Source: Nocardia jinanensis | GTDB lineage: Bacteria > Actinomycetota > Actinomycetes > Mycobacteriales > Mycobacteriaceae | Reading direction: 5' to 3' | DNA length: 64,000 bases | Assembly: GCF_014645735.1 (NCBI RefSeq) | Contig: NZ_BMMH01000027.1 | Span: 1 to 64,000 of the forward strand | Shown here: piece after piece, positions 7,717 to 15,805 of the stretch | Layout: each line of letters begins with the position of its first letter | Position numbering within the stretch: position 1 is the stretch's first letter | Position numbers and translations under genes: made by a program | The notes under the pieces: model-generated | What the model saw: the letters and a program-made list of their open reading frames with translations, nothing else | What the model was told of the DNA's origin: nothing | Databases searched by the model: none

Positions 7717-9726
7717 ATGCCACGTGGAATCGATTCAGCTGTCTTCCCGCATCTGGAGGCGGACTTGGACCGTGTCCGTGACGTTCTCGGACCTGTCCGG
7801 CTGGAGGGCAGGTCTGAACTGACCGCCCTCACGGACGAGGGGCCGAGCACCTCTCGCCGGTTGGTTCGGCCCACACTGACCCTGTTGTCGTATTACCTGC
7901 TCACCGATCCCGCGACCCCCGCGGACGATCGGGTGGTGCGCGCCGCCGCTGCCGTCGAAATGCTGCATCTGGGCTCGCTCTACCACGACGACGTCGTCGA
8001 TCACGCGTACGAGCGTCGCGGCCGCCCCAGCGCCAACGTGGTGTGGGGTTCACATATGGCGGTACTGGGTGGGGACTCCATGATGCTCACGAGCGTGCGC
8101 ATGCTGGCCGAACTCGGCCGACGGGAAGTTCTCGCGGGGGCGATCGCCGGTGAGCAGATGTGCGCGGGCATGGTGATCGAGGCCGCCGACCTCTACGTGA
8201 CCTCTCGCAGCGAGCAGTCCTACCTGGACGCGATCGACGGAAAGACCGCGGCGGTACTGTCGTTGGCCTGCCGGGTGGGCGCGATGCAGGCCGGCCGCGC
8301 CGAGGACGCGGAAGAGGCGCTGGCCCTGTTCGGCCGACACTTCGGGATGGCCTACCAACTGTACGACGACATCCTCGATCTGACCTCGACCGTCGAAGAA
8401 ATGGGCAAGCCCGTCAACGCGGATCTACCCGACGGTATATACACGCTTCCGGTGATCCGCGCGGCCGCCCGTGACGGCGATCTTGCCCGGCTGCTCCGGC
8501 GGGCGATGACGCGTGAGCAAGCGGCGCGGGCCCATGAGCTCGTCATCGCCTCCGGCGCCGTGGACGAAGCACGAACGACAGCGGGTGAATTCATGGACCG
8601 GGCCGCCGATCGGCTTGCCGCTGTGCCCGTCGACCCACGCGTCCGCCATGCGATGATCGACTACGCCCGATCCATCCTCGACCGGCGCACTCCGGGGCCG
8701 GTGGAGGCTCCACGTACGACACAGCCACCCCGATCCCGCGCAGCCGGGCTCCCGCCACATGTCGAGCAATGGTTGCGGAACTGGCTGGTGGACACCGGGC
8801 TCGCTCTCACTCCTGCCGAGGCCGGCTACCACCGGTGGACCGGAGCGATCCAGCTCCCGGCCGGGACCTTGACCCCGGCCGCGACCGCCGCGCGTGAACA
8901 GACGACCTACGGTATGGCCGTACTGACCCTGATATTGGACGACCTTTTCGAGGATCCGCAGCTGAAGGACCCGGAGGCCGTCACAGCGCTGCGGCGCGGC
9001 ATGGTGGAGATGGTGCGCCGGGCCCCGGCGACGCCCGCCCGGCCCGGCGCGATCCCCACGGCCTGGGAGAGTCTGTGGCCGCGGCTGCGTGAGGGCCGGA
9101 GCGCCCGCTGGCGGGAGCGGTTCCTCGACGGCCTCGAGGATTGGTTCGAAGCGGCCGAACGCGAAGCGCACCATCGCATAAACGGCTACATTCCCGGCAC
9201 GGCCGACTACCTGCCGCTGCGGATCACGACCAGTGGGATCGAAGTCGCCCTCGCCTGCATAGAGGTGTACCAGGACGGGGAACTGCCGTCGAGACTGCGC
9301 AGCCACCCCGTGATCCGCCGCTTCGAGGAACTCGCCTTCTGGGTGACCTTCGTGGAGAACGACCTGGTGGGGTTGGACCAGGACGAGGCAGACGGGGTCC
9401 CCTACAACTTGGTGCGGGCGGTCCGGCACGAGACCGGCTGCACCCGGAGCGAGGCCGTCGAGCAGGTGCAGCGCCAGGTAACGGAGCATCGCGCTCAGCT
9501 CGAGGCGGTGATCCGCTACATTCCCGGGCTCATCCGCGTGCTTCCCGGCCTGCCGGGCAAGCGGAGGGACTACGCGCAGATGTACGCGAACATCACGAAT
9601 GTGGCGCTGTGGGGACGTGAGAGCGATCGGTACGAGCCGGCTTCGGCTTCTCCGGCGCCGGACTTGGAACGCTTGCGCCGTGAGCTCTACCACCGGGCCG
9701 CCGAACCAGCTCCCACCGCGTTGTAA
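7717..9726 (+). CDS. Prenyl diphosphate synthase-terpene synthase fusion (PT N-terminal, TPS C-terminal)
   Basis: A bifunctional isoprenoid enzyme of about 669 residues. Residues 1-335 are a trans-isoprenyl diphosphate synthase, with first aspartate-rich motif HDDVVDHA (Asp 91, 92, 95), the DGKTAAV segment, and second aspartate motif YDDILD near 217. It should build a C15-C25 diphosphate from IPP and allylic units. After a Pro-rich linker (about 335-350), residues 350-660 are a class I terpene cyclase: ILDDLFEDP at 406-414 gives the DDxxxD metal site and ENDLVGLDQDE at 547-557 the NSE triad. In the NSE position the usual Ser/Thr is Gly and the last acidic residue is Asp or a shifted Glu. ATG 7717 has AGGGG seven bases upstream; ATG 7693 is an alternative. 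No other terpenoid genes are adjacent. Confidence 0.88.
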   Translation: MPRGIDSAVFPHLEADLDRVRDVLGPVRLEGRSELTALTDEGPSTSRRLVRPTLTLLSYYLLTDPATPADDRVVRAAAAVEMLHLGSLYHDDVVDHAYERRGRPSANVVWGSHMAVLGGDSMMLTSVRMLAELGRREVLAGAIAGEQMCAGMVIEAADLYVTSRSEQSYLDAIDGKTAAVLSLACRVGAMQAGRAEDAEEALALFGRHFGMAYQLYDDILDLTSTVEEMGKPVNADLPDGIYTLPVIRAAARDGDLARLLRRAMTREQAARAHELVIASGAVDEARTTAGEFMDRAADRLAAVPVDPRVRHAMIDYARSILDRRTPGPVEAPRTTQPPRSRAAGLPPHVEQWLRNWLVDTGLALTPAEAGYHRWTGAIQLPAGTLTPAATAAREQTTYGMAVLTLILDDLFEDPQLKDPEAVTALRRGMVEMVRRAPATPARPGAIPTAWESLWPRLREGRSARWRERFLDGLEDWFEAAEREAHHRINGYIPGTADYLPLRITTSGIEVALACIEVYQDGELPSRLRSHPVIRRFEELAFWVTFVENDLVGLDQDEADGVPYNLVRAVRHETGCTRSEAVEQVQRQVTEHRAQLEAVIRYIPGLIRVLPGLPGKRRDYAQMYANITNVALWGRESDRYEPASASPAPDLERLRRELYHRAAEPAPTAL

Positions 9727-9742
9727 TCCCCCACAGCCGGCA

Positions 9743-9777
9743 GTCCCGCCCGATCCACCGTAACGATCGGGCGGGAC
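9743..9777. terminator. Bidirectional terminator between convergent genes
   Basis: A perfect 13-bp inverted repeat (arms 9743-9755 GTCCCGCCCGATC and 9765-9777) with a nine-base loop. It lies between the stop of the terpene synthase fusion and the stop of the oppositely oriented ABC permease. There is no U-tract, as is usual in high-GC actinomycetes. Confidence 0.85.
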
Positions 9778-9783
9778 GCGCCC

Positions 9784-10632
9784 TCATTGCTTCGCCGGCT
9801 GCCCGGCCTCGGTCGTTCCCGGGATACGAGGCCCGAGGGTGCGCGGTCCGGGGATTCGGATCCGAGGGATAGGCCGAAGAGCCGAGCGGGTGCGCAGATG
9901 AAAAGCGACCAGTCCGATGAGGGCGCTCGCGGCGAACCAGGTCAGTTGCACGGCGAAGCCCGCGAACGGTGTGGCATCGGAGAAACCGGCCGCGCTCGAT
10001 GCCTGCATCGCCCCGTAGGAGGGCAACCAGCGCACGAGATCACTGTCCGCCCCGGCGCTGGCGATGGGGTTCTGCACGGCCATGTCGACGCAGCTGATCA
10101 TCGCGATGGCGAACATCCCCTCCACCTCGCGGCGCAGCAGCGCGCCGAGGGCGACACCCAGCGCACCGTAGGTCATCGCGGCGGCGAACAGCGCCGCGGC
10201 GAGCAGGACCGGCTGCCTGGGCGACCAATAGCAGCAGATGATCGCGGTGGCGTACACGCAGACGACCGCGGAGGCCGACACCAGGCAGGCGATCTTCGCC
10301 ATACCCAGCGCGACCCGGGGATACCCGGCCATCGACAATCGCCTGTCGAACGCTCCACTGCTGAAAGTCGCCGCGAACATCATGAATCCGACGATCAGTG
10401 AGACCACCATCAAGGCGGCGCTGAGCTGAGCGAGCTCATTGCCGTCGGCACGCAGCACAAGACCGGTGTCCCGAAGCCGGAACGGCACCTCGATATCGGT
10501 GACGGCCACCCGCGCCAGGGTGATCAGTACGGGGACGAAAACGGCCACCAACAGCATGGCGAACCGGTTACGTGCGTGCTCGATCAGGCCGTAGCGGGTG
10601 GCGATCAGGAACAGCCGAACACCGTTGCTCAT
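9784..10632 (-). CDS. ABC exporter permease (ABC-2 type)
   Basis: A 282-residue integral membrane protein with six predicted hydrophobic segments. The first contains FAMLLVAVFVPVLITLARVAV near residue 22, and the last LTWFAASALIGLVAFHL near 230. The architecture is that of ABC-2-type permeases working with a separate ATPase. The ATG at 10632 gives an ATGA overlap with the upstream ATPase gene, so this start is preferred over one 16 codons upstream. The C-terminal tail is Pro/Arg-rich and cytosolic. Substrate is unknown; the converging terpene synthase fusion is on the other strand and need not be related. Confidence 0.85.
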   Translation of the reverse strand: MSNGVRLFLIATRYGLIEHARNRFAMLLVAVFVPVLITLARVAVTDIEVPFRLRDTGLVLRADGNELAQLSAALMVVSLIVGFMMFAATFSSGAFDRRLSMAGYPRVALGMAKIACLVSASAVVCVYATAIICCYWSPRQPVLLAAALFAAAMTYGALGVALGALLRREVEGMFAIAMISCVDMAVQNPIASAGADSDLVRWLPSYGAMQASSAAGFSDATPFAGFAVQLTWFAASALIGLVAFHLRTRSALRPIPRIRIPGPRTLGPRIPGTTEAGQPAKQ

Positions 10633-11237
10633 CCGGCCTTCTCTTGTCTGTCTCGTAGGACCCCCTCGTGCAACTGCCACACCTGATCCAGTCTGTCGGT
10701 GTCGTGGGCCAGATGCGAGACGATCAGTACCGATCGGCCGGTGTCACGGAACTCGGTGACCAGATCCCAGAAACGCAGATACGTCTCCCAGTCGAAACCC
10801 TGATAAGGCTCGTCGAGGAGCAGAACCTGCGGGTCGTGCATCACCGCCAAGGTCAGGTTGAGCTTCTGCCGGGTGCCGCCGCTCAGCGTCGCGACCCGCT
10901 CATCGGCGTACTCGGCGAACCTGAGGATCTCCATGGTCTCCTCGGCCCGGCGCAGATCCGGAACGGCATAGGCCGCGGCGAAGAAGTCCAGGTGCTGGCG
11001 GATCGTGAAGGCGTCGTTCAGTACCACCTGCTGCGGGCAGTAACCGAACCGCCCACGGTGCCGGATGGTTCCCCGGTCCGGTCGCAGCGCTCCGGAAAGG
11101 ACCTTCAACAGCGTCGACTTCCCCACCCCGTTCTCACCGACGATGCCCGTCAGCGTCCCCACGGGCAGCGTGATGTCGATACCACGCAGCACCGACCGCC
11201 TGCCGTACGAGTGGTGGACGTTCTCCACTTCCATCAT
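10629..11237 (-). CDS. ABC transporter ATP-binding protein
   Basis: A 202-residue ATPase, the partner of the overlapping permease. Walker A is GENGVGKST (residues 34-42), the Q-loop region is YCPQQVVLND, the signature is LSGGTRQKLNL and Walker B is VLLLDEPYQGFDW. The D-loop reads GFDW rather than GLD. The ATG at 11237 follows a GGGAC purine stretch and is preferred over a more upstream start. The small size and single NBD fit a simple exporter dimer. Short half-size exporters of this type often move antibiotics, lipids or peptides, but nothing here identifies the cargo. Confidence 0.9.
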   Translation of the reverse strand: MMEVENVHHSYGRRSVLRGIDITLPVGTLTGIVGENGVGKSTLLKVLSGALRPDRGTIRHRGRFGYCPQQVVLNDAFTIRQHLDFFAAAYAVPDLRRAEETMEILRFAEYADERVATLSGGTRQKLNLTLAVMHDPQVLLLDEPYQGFDWETYLRFWDLVTEFRDTGRSVLIVSHLAHDTDRLDQVWQLHEGVLRDRQEKAG

Positions 11238-11368
11238 CGTCCCTTGTCTGCCGCCGATGCAGTGGACCGATAGCGCTTCGAATGCTACCAAGCGTCACCG
11301 AAACCCTGTGCCGCAAAGTCTGATTCACGGCCGCACGATGCCCGGCCCGAGGGCTCGGCCGGGTCCGG

Positions 11369-11614
11369 CCGCCGCGGGAGCGGGAACATCGTGGCAACCC
11401 CTCGGCGGATACCGTCCGGGTCGTCGACCGCGTGGTCGACGAGTTCGGCACGGACGTAACCCGGGGATATCGACGTCGTCCGCAGCACCTCGTCGGCACT
11501 CTCCTGCCGCGAACCCTCCCGCAGCGTGCGTCCCGCGTTCTTCGTCCCCACGTACACCGCGTGCGTCGGGACGATCTTCAATCCGTACGTCGAGACGACC
11601 GCGACGGGATGCAC
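11369..11614 (-). pseudogene. Short-chain dehydrogenase/reductase remnant
   Basis: The minus strand encodes the middle and C-terminal part of an SDR. The segments are VVSTYGLKIVPTHAVYVGTK with the catalytic YxxxK, AGRTLREGSRQESADEVLR, and TTSISPGYVRAELVDHAVDD. The order and spacing match classical SDRs (S-Y-K, then ISPG--T--). The N-terminal Rossmann nucleotide-binding half is missing, there is no start, and the frame runs on into unrelated sequence at both ends. It is judged a dead fragment. Confidence 0.75.
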
Positions 11615-11828
11615 CGCCCCTGAAGCCGGGCGTTGCGCACCCACCAGAATCTGGGCTCGCGCCGTCCGCTGACGAGCGCCGAGCGCCCCGAGGCGCACGC
11701 TCCGAACGGCCGTTTTTCCCGCGAAAGTGGACAATCTCGCACGATGCCTGTGCGGCGTACAGGCGAATCCGGGTTGCTTCGGTAGCGTGCTCACCCGACC
11801 AGAATCCGAGACCGATGAGGAGTACCGG

Positions 11829-12812
11829 GTGCGAGCGAGGAGTCGGCGGGTGGTGCGGAAGCGGTTACGGAGAGTCGCCGCGGTTGTTGCGTCGATGGTG
11901 CTGACGAGCTGTGTGGGCGGGGCGGTGGTCAGCGCGGCGCCGGTCGGCACTCCGGTGCTGCGGTCCCCGGCGGGTGGGTACGAAGAACTCTTCGTGCCAT
12001 CCGGTATGGGCCCGATCAAGATCCAGGTGCAGTGGGCGGCGCGCGGTGGCAGTTCGGCGCTCTATATTCTCGACGGCCTCCGCGCACCGCACGATCACAA
12101 TCAGTGGACCAGCGATACCGACGCCCTGCGGCAGTTCGCCGGTGACAACGTCACACTGGTGTTCCCGGTCGGCGGCCGTTCCAGTTTCTACACCGACTGG
12201 TACCGTCCCAGCGGCACCAACGGTCAGGAAACCACCTACAAGTGGGAAACCTTCCTCACCAGTGAGTTGCCCGACTTCCTTGCCGGATACGGGGTGTCGC
12301 GTACCAACAAGGCCATCGTGGGCGCCTCCATGGGCGGCGGGGCGGCCATGACCCTGGCCGCGCACCACCGCGACCAGTTCCGATTCGCCGGATCGTTCTC
12401 CGGATTCCTGAACCCGACCTTTCCGGTCTGGAACGAAGCGGTCCGCGCGGCGATGTGGGACGAGGGCCGGTTCAACGTGGACGATATGTGGGGCCCGGTC
12501 GGTGACCTCGCCTGGAGCCGCAACGATCCGACCGTGCAGGCCGAACTGCTGCGCGGCCTGCCGATGTATGTCTCGGCCGGTAACGGCACCCCCGGCGCTC
12601 TCGACCTGCCGTACGGGGTCGGCAACACGGTGAACGCGATGGGCTTGGAGGCAACAGCCGCGGTAGGCACTGGAATCTTCCGCGACCGGGTCGCCGCGCT
12701 GGGTATTCCGGCCCGCGTCGAGATCGTCGACGGCACCCACACCTGGCCCTACTGGGGCCGGGCGCTCGCCACCGCCCGTCCGATGATCCTGGACGTACTC
12801 GGGGCCCACTGA
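11829..12812 (+). CDS. Antigen-85-like mycolyltransferase / esterase
   Basis: A 327-residue secreted protein of the antigen 85 (Fbp) family, which transfers mycolic acids between trehalose mycolates and to arabinogalactan in the cell envelope. It has a basic N-terminus, a hydrophobic core (VAAVVASMVLTSCVGGAVVS) and a probable cleavage after SAA. The mature enzyme shows LRSPAGGYEELFVPSGMGPI, LYILDGLRAP, and FYTDWYRPS. It also shows the nucleophile GASMGGGAA near residue 170 and the catalytic histidine in GTHTWPYWGRAL near 308. GTG 11829 is chosen because AGGAG lies seven bases upstream; longer frames to 11727 would put extra residues before the signal peptide. It is strong evidence for a mycolate-producing host. 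Confidence 0.92.
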   Translation: MRARSRRVVRKRLRRVAAVVASMVLTSCVGGAVVSAAPVGTPVLRSPAGGYEELFVPSGMGPIKIQVQWAARGGSSALYILDGLRAPHDHNQWTSDTDALRQFAGDNVTLVFPVGGRSSFYTDWYRPSGTNGQETTYKWETFLTSELPDFLAGYGVSRTNKAIVGASMGGGAAMTLAAHHRDQFRFAGSFSGFLNPTFPVWNEAVRAAMWDEGRFNVDDMWGPVGDLAWSRNDPTVQAELLRGLPMYVSAGNGTPGALDLPYGVGNTVNAMGLEATAAVGTGIFRDRVAALGIPARVEIVDGTHTWPYWGRALATARPMILDVLGAH

Positions 12813-12923
12813 CGGTTCTCACCAGGGCGTCCGGCATCCGGCCGGGCGCATCCGGAAGCCGTGAGTAAACTCCGAGGTTGCGTAGGGTTTCGAGCGGGAT
12901 CGGTACCAGCACGGAGTTCGATC

Positions 12924-13730
12924 ATGGAGACGCACACCGGCGATATCGCCGCGGGCCACGACAGCCTCGAACTACGCGTGTACGCCGAACTGAACGATTT
13001 CCTGCCCCCGCGGTCCCGGTTCTCGGTGCTGCGGCGGTCGGTACGGTCCCATCAGACCGTGAAGGATGTCATCGAGGCGGCCGGTATCCCGCACACCGAA
13101 ATCGACCTACTGCTGGTGAACGGGGAATCGGTCGGCTTCGGACACCACCCCGGCCCGGGCGATCGGCTCGCGGTATACCCGGTGTTCGAAAGTCTCGATA
13201 TCGCCGCCCTGACCCGGGTGCGCCCGCACCCGCTGCGCGAACCGCGCTTACTCGTCGACGTCAATCTCGGCGGTGCGGCTCGTCTGCTGCGGCTGATGGG
13301 CCTCGACGTCCGCTGCGAATTCGACGCCGCGGACGTACAACTCGCCGAAATCGCCGGGAACGACCACCGCATCCTGCTGACCAGGGATCGCGGTCTGCTC
13401 GCCCGTCGTATCGTCACCCACGGCCTCTTCGTGCACGCCGACCTCCCGGCCGATCAGGCCGTAGAGGTGATCGACCGGCTCGATCTCGCAAATTGCCTGG
13501 CCCCGCTCACCCGCTGCCTCCGCTGCGGCGCACCCCTCGCAGACGTAGCGAAAGCCGACGTGATCGACCGGCTTCCTCCCCTCACCCGGCGCTATCACGA
13601 CAGCTTCCGCCGCTGCACCGGTTGCGACCACGTCTACTGGGCGGGCGCGCACCGAGACCGCCTCGACGAACTCGTCGCCCGCATAATGTCGAAGATCCGG
13701 CGGACATCTCCACCAGAGGGTCGTCACTGA
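12924..13730 (+). CDS. Mut7-C RNase-domain protein with ubiquitin-like N-terminus
   Basis: A 268-residue protein with the two-domain Mut7-C layout. Residues about 15-100 form a beta-grasp domain (LELRVYAELNDFLPP, then VNGESVGFGHHPGPGDRLAVYP). Residues 115-260 form the PIN-fold Mut7-C ribonuclease, with RLLVDVNLGGAARLLRLMG, ILLTRDRGLL and a zinc-ribbon of CLRCG and CTGCDHVYW. The acidic residues of LLVDV, the D in LTRDR and the paired CxxC are in place, so it should be active. It resembles widespread bacterial proteins with this architecture; their RNA substrates are not established. ATG 12924 is favoured over an earlier in-frame start at 12861. Confidence 0.85.
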   Translation: METHTGDIAAGHDSLELRVYAELNDFLPPRSRFSVLRRSVRSHQTVKDVIEAAGIPHTEIDLLLVNGESVGFGHHPGPGDRLAVYPVFESLDIAALTRVRPHPLREPRLLVDVNLGGAARLLRLMGLDVRCEFDAADVQLAEIAGNDHRILLTRDRGLLARRIVTHGLFVHADLPADQAVEVIDRLDLANCLAPLTRCLRCGAPLADVAKADVIDRLPPLTRRYHDSFRRCTGCDHVYWAGAHRDRLDELVARIMSKIRRTSPPEGRH

Positions 13731-14051
13731 ACTCGGCCCCGGATCCCGCCACCGGCCCGAAGGCCGCTTCGGCACGGATGTACTCGTCCCATTCGCCGGA
13801 CTGCGCGACAGCGACGGCGTGATCCGGCTCGGCGCTCGCATCAGCCGACGAACAACACCGTCGCCGCGCCTGCAGAGAGACGACTGCGAGGCACCCGACT
13901 GCACCGGATCACCAGACTGCGCCGAAGGCCGTACGGGACGGCCCTACTTCTCCAACGTTTTTCAACGAACATCCCAGTATGGCTGAAGTACTGGACAACC
14001 AATTCCCAGCGTTGGACACTAGAGCAATCTGCTATCGATGGGGTGAACAGC
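13731..14051. other. Intergenic region upstream of the LysM esterase
   Basis: About 320 bases with no gene I can support. The minus strand has a short open stretch between about 13830 and 13700 (ASAEPDHAVAVAQSGEWDEY) with protein-like character but no start codon or ribosome site, perhaps a decayed small gene. The downstream 150 bases are the AT-richer part and probably carry the promoter of the next gene. Confidence 0.4.
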
Positions 14052-15395
14052 ATGGTCAGAACACATATCGTTGTCGCCGGGGAAACGTTGCCGGACTTGT
14101 CGTTGCGCTTCTACGGTGACGCCGAGCTACACCGGCTGATCGCCACCGCCAGCGGGATCGCCGACCCCGATGGTATCGATGTCGGGCAACAGTTGATCAT
14201 TCCCGACTTCGAGAGATACAACATTCTCGCAGGGGACACGCTGTCGGCCTTGGCATCTCGTGCCTACGGTGACACCTCGCTTTCTCCGCTGATCGCCGCC
14301 GCCAGCCGGATCGCCGACCCTGATGACATCAATACCGGGCAAGAGCTGATCATCCCCGAACTCACGAGATACAAGGTCCTCGCGGGGGACACGCTGTCGG
14401 AGTTGGCATCACGCTTCTACGGTGACACCTCGTTTTCCCCGCTGATCGCCGCCGTCAACGACATCACCGATCCCGACCGCGTCGACGCCGGGAAGGTGCT
14501 CGCCGTATTCGCCGGGCGCAGTGACGGGTTCGGGCTGACCATCGTGGACCGCAACGAGAGCGACCCTCGCATGTGGTACTACCGGTTCCAGACCAGTGCG
14601 ATCGGCTGGAACCCCGGAGTCAATGTCCTGCTTCCCGACGACTACAGCACCAGTGGACGTACCTACCCCGTTCTCTACCTGCTCCACGGCGGCGGCGAGG
14701 ACTTCCGCCAGTTCGACTTCCTCGGCATCCGCGACCTGACCGCCGGCAAGCCGATCATCGTCGTGATGCCCGACGGCGGGCGCGCGGGCTGGTACTCCAA
14801 CCCGGTCAGCTCGTTCGTCGGCCCGCGCAACTGGGAGACGTTCCATATCGCCCAGCTGCGCCCCTGGATCGAAGCGAATTTCCGGACCTACGCCGAGTAC
14901 GACGGCCGCGCCGTCGCCGGGTTCTCGATGGGTGGCTTCGGTGCGCTGAAATACACAGCCAAGTACTACGGCCACTTCGCCTCGGTCAGCAGCCATTCCG
15001 GTCCGGCGAGTCTGCGTCGCGATTTCGGCCTGGTCGTGCACTGGGCGAACGTGTCCTCGGCGGTCTCGGACTTGGGCGGCGGCACGGTCTACGGCGCGCC
15101 GTTCTGGAACCAGGCCAGGGTCAGCGCCGACAACCCGGTCGAGCGTATCGGCAGCTACCAGAACAAGCGGATCTTCCTGGTCGCCGGCACCAGCCCGGAT
15201 CCGGTCAACTGGTTCGACAGCGTGAACGAGACCCAGGTGCTCGCCGGGCAGCGGGAGTTCCGCGCACGTCTCACCGATGCCGGCATCCCGCATGAATTTC
15301 ACGAGGTCCCCGGCGGTCACGTCTTCCGGCCCGAGATGTTCGCCCTCGACCTCGACGGCATCATCGCTCGGCTGCGGTCGGCGGCTCTCGTGTGA
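14052..15395 (+). CDS. Three-LysM esterase (alpha/beta hydrolase, esterase D/Ag85-like fold)
   Basis: A 447-residue protein. Residues about 5-156 are three tandem LysM-like units of 51, 51 and 50 residues, each with AGDTLS-LASR-YGD and IADPD-I--GQ-LIIP. LysM modules bind peptidoglycan or chitin N-acetylglucosamine. The rest is an esterase: TYPVLYLLHGGGEDFRQFD, nucleophile VAGFSMGGFGALKY and terminal histidine in EVPGGHVFRPEMF. ATG 14052 has GGGG nine bases upstream. Oddly, there is no signal peptide in front of the LysM units, although the modules imply an extracellular location. The repeats are close to 153-bp DNA repeats, so they are recently duplicated. Confidence 0.85.
   Translation: MVRTHIVVAGETLPDLSLRFYGDAELHRLIATASGIADPDGIDVGQQLIIPDFERYNILAGDTLSALASRAYGDTSLSPLIAAASRIADPDDINTGQELIIPELTRYKVLAGDTLSELASRFYGDTSFSPLIAAVNDITDPDRVDAGKVLAVFAGRSDGFGLTIVDRNESDPRMWYYRFQTSAIGWNPGVNVLLPDDYSTSGRTYPVLYLLHGGGEDFRQFDFLGIRDLTAGKPIIVVMPDGGRAGWYSNPVSSFVGPRNWETFHIAQLRPWIEANFRTYAEYDGRAVAGFSMGGFGALKYTAKYYGHFASVSSHSGPASLRRDFGLVVHWANVSSAVSDLGGGTVYGAPFWNQARVSADNPVERIGSYQNKRIFLVAGTSPDPVNWFDSVNETQVLAGQREFRARLTDAGIPHEFHEVPGGHVFRPEMFALDLDGIIARLRSAALV
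14064..14519 (+). repeat. Three 153-bp tandem repeats encoding LysM units
   Basis: Units run 14064-14216, 14217-14369 and 14370-14519. Units 2 and 3 are the most alike, both at DNA level and in protein (AGDTLS-LASR-YGDTS-SPLIAA). Unit 1 is more diverged, which suggests an older first copy and a later duplication. Confidence 0.85.
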
Positions 15396-15501
15396 CCCTC
15401 GAGTTCGATGCCAGGGGCTGCACGAACAACGGTGTATCTCGGCGAGAGATGCACAAGCCTCCGAAAACCGGGAAGAACGCGGCTGCCGACCCATGACTCG
15501 A

Positions 15502-15549
15502 GCGGGCCGTCATGCACGAGGACGGCCCGCACTCCACAACAGAATGCGG
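15502..15549. terminator. Hairpin pair after the LysM esterase
   Basis: A perfect 10-bp stem (GCGGGCCGTC at 15502-15511 with 15521-15530, nine-base loop) serves as a likely terminator. The second arm is followed by CACTCCACAACAGAATGCGGGC, so it could alternatively pair with GCGGGC at 15544-15549. A closely related sequence recurs at 50925-50957. Confidence 0.65.
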
Positions 15550-15805
15550 GCGTTCGTCCCGTTCACCGCCCCGATACCACAATTCGCCCCTCGAGTTCTT
15601 CGACAGAATCCGCCCGCCGCGGTGATCCATGCTCGGGCACCGGACCGTACCGTCACTGTTTCGGTCGGAATACCGCCCACCGCCCGCTCGCCGCAGCAAC
15701 CGCACCCTGATACGGGGTAGTTGACGGTCCGAGTTGCGGAGCCCTGCTGAGCCACCGGATCGTCATCTAACGTTGAGGCAGGCAAGCGCGAGCGAAGGAC
15801 GCGAT

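Noticed and set aside
8425..9693. 422-codon minus-strand frame opposite the terpene synthase
   Set aside because: High-GC shadow of the plus-strand gene, whose aspartate motifs are intact; the minus translation has no recognisable domain.
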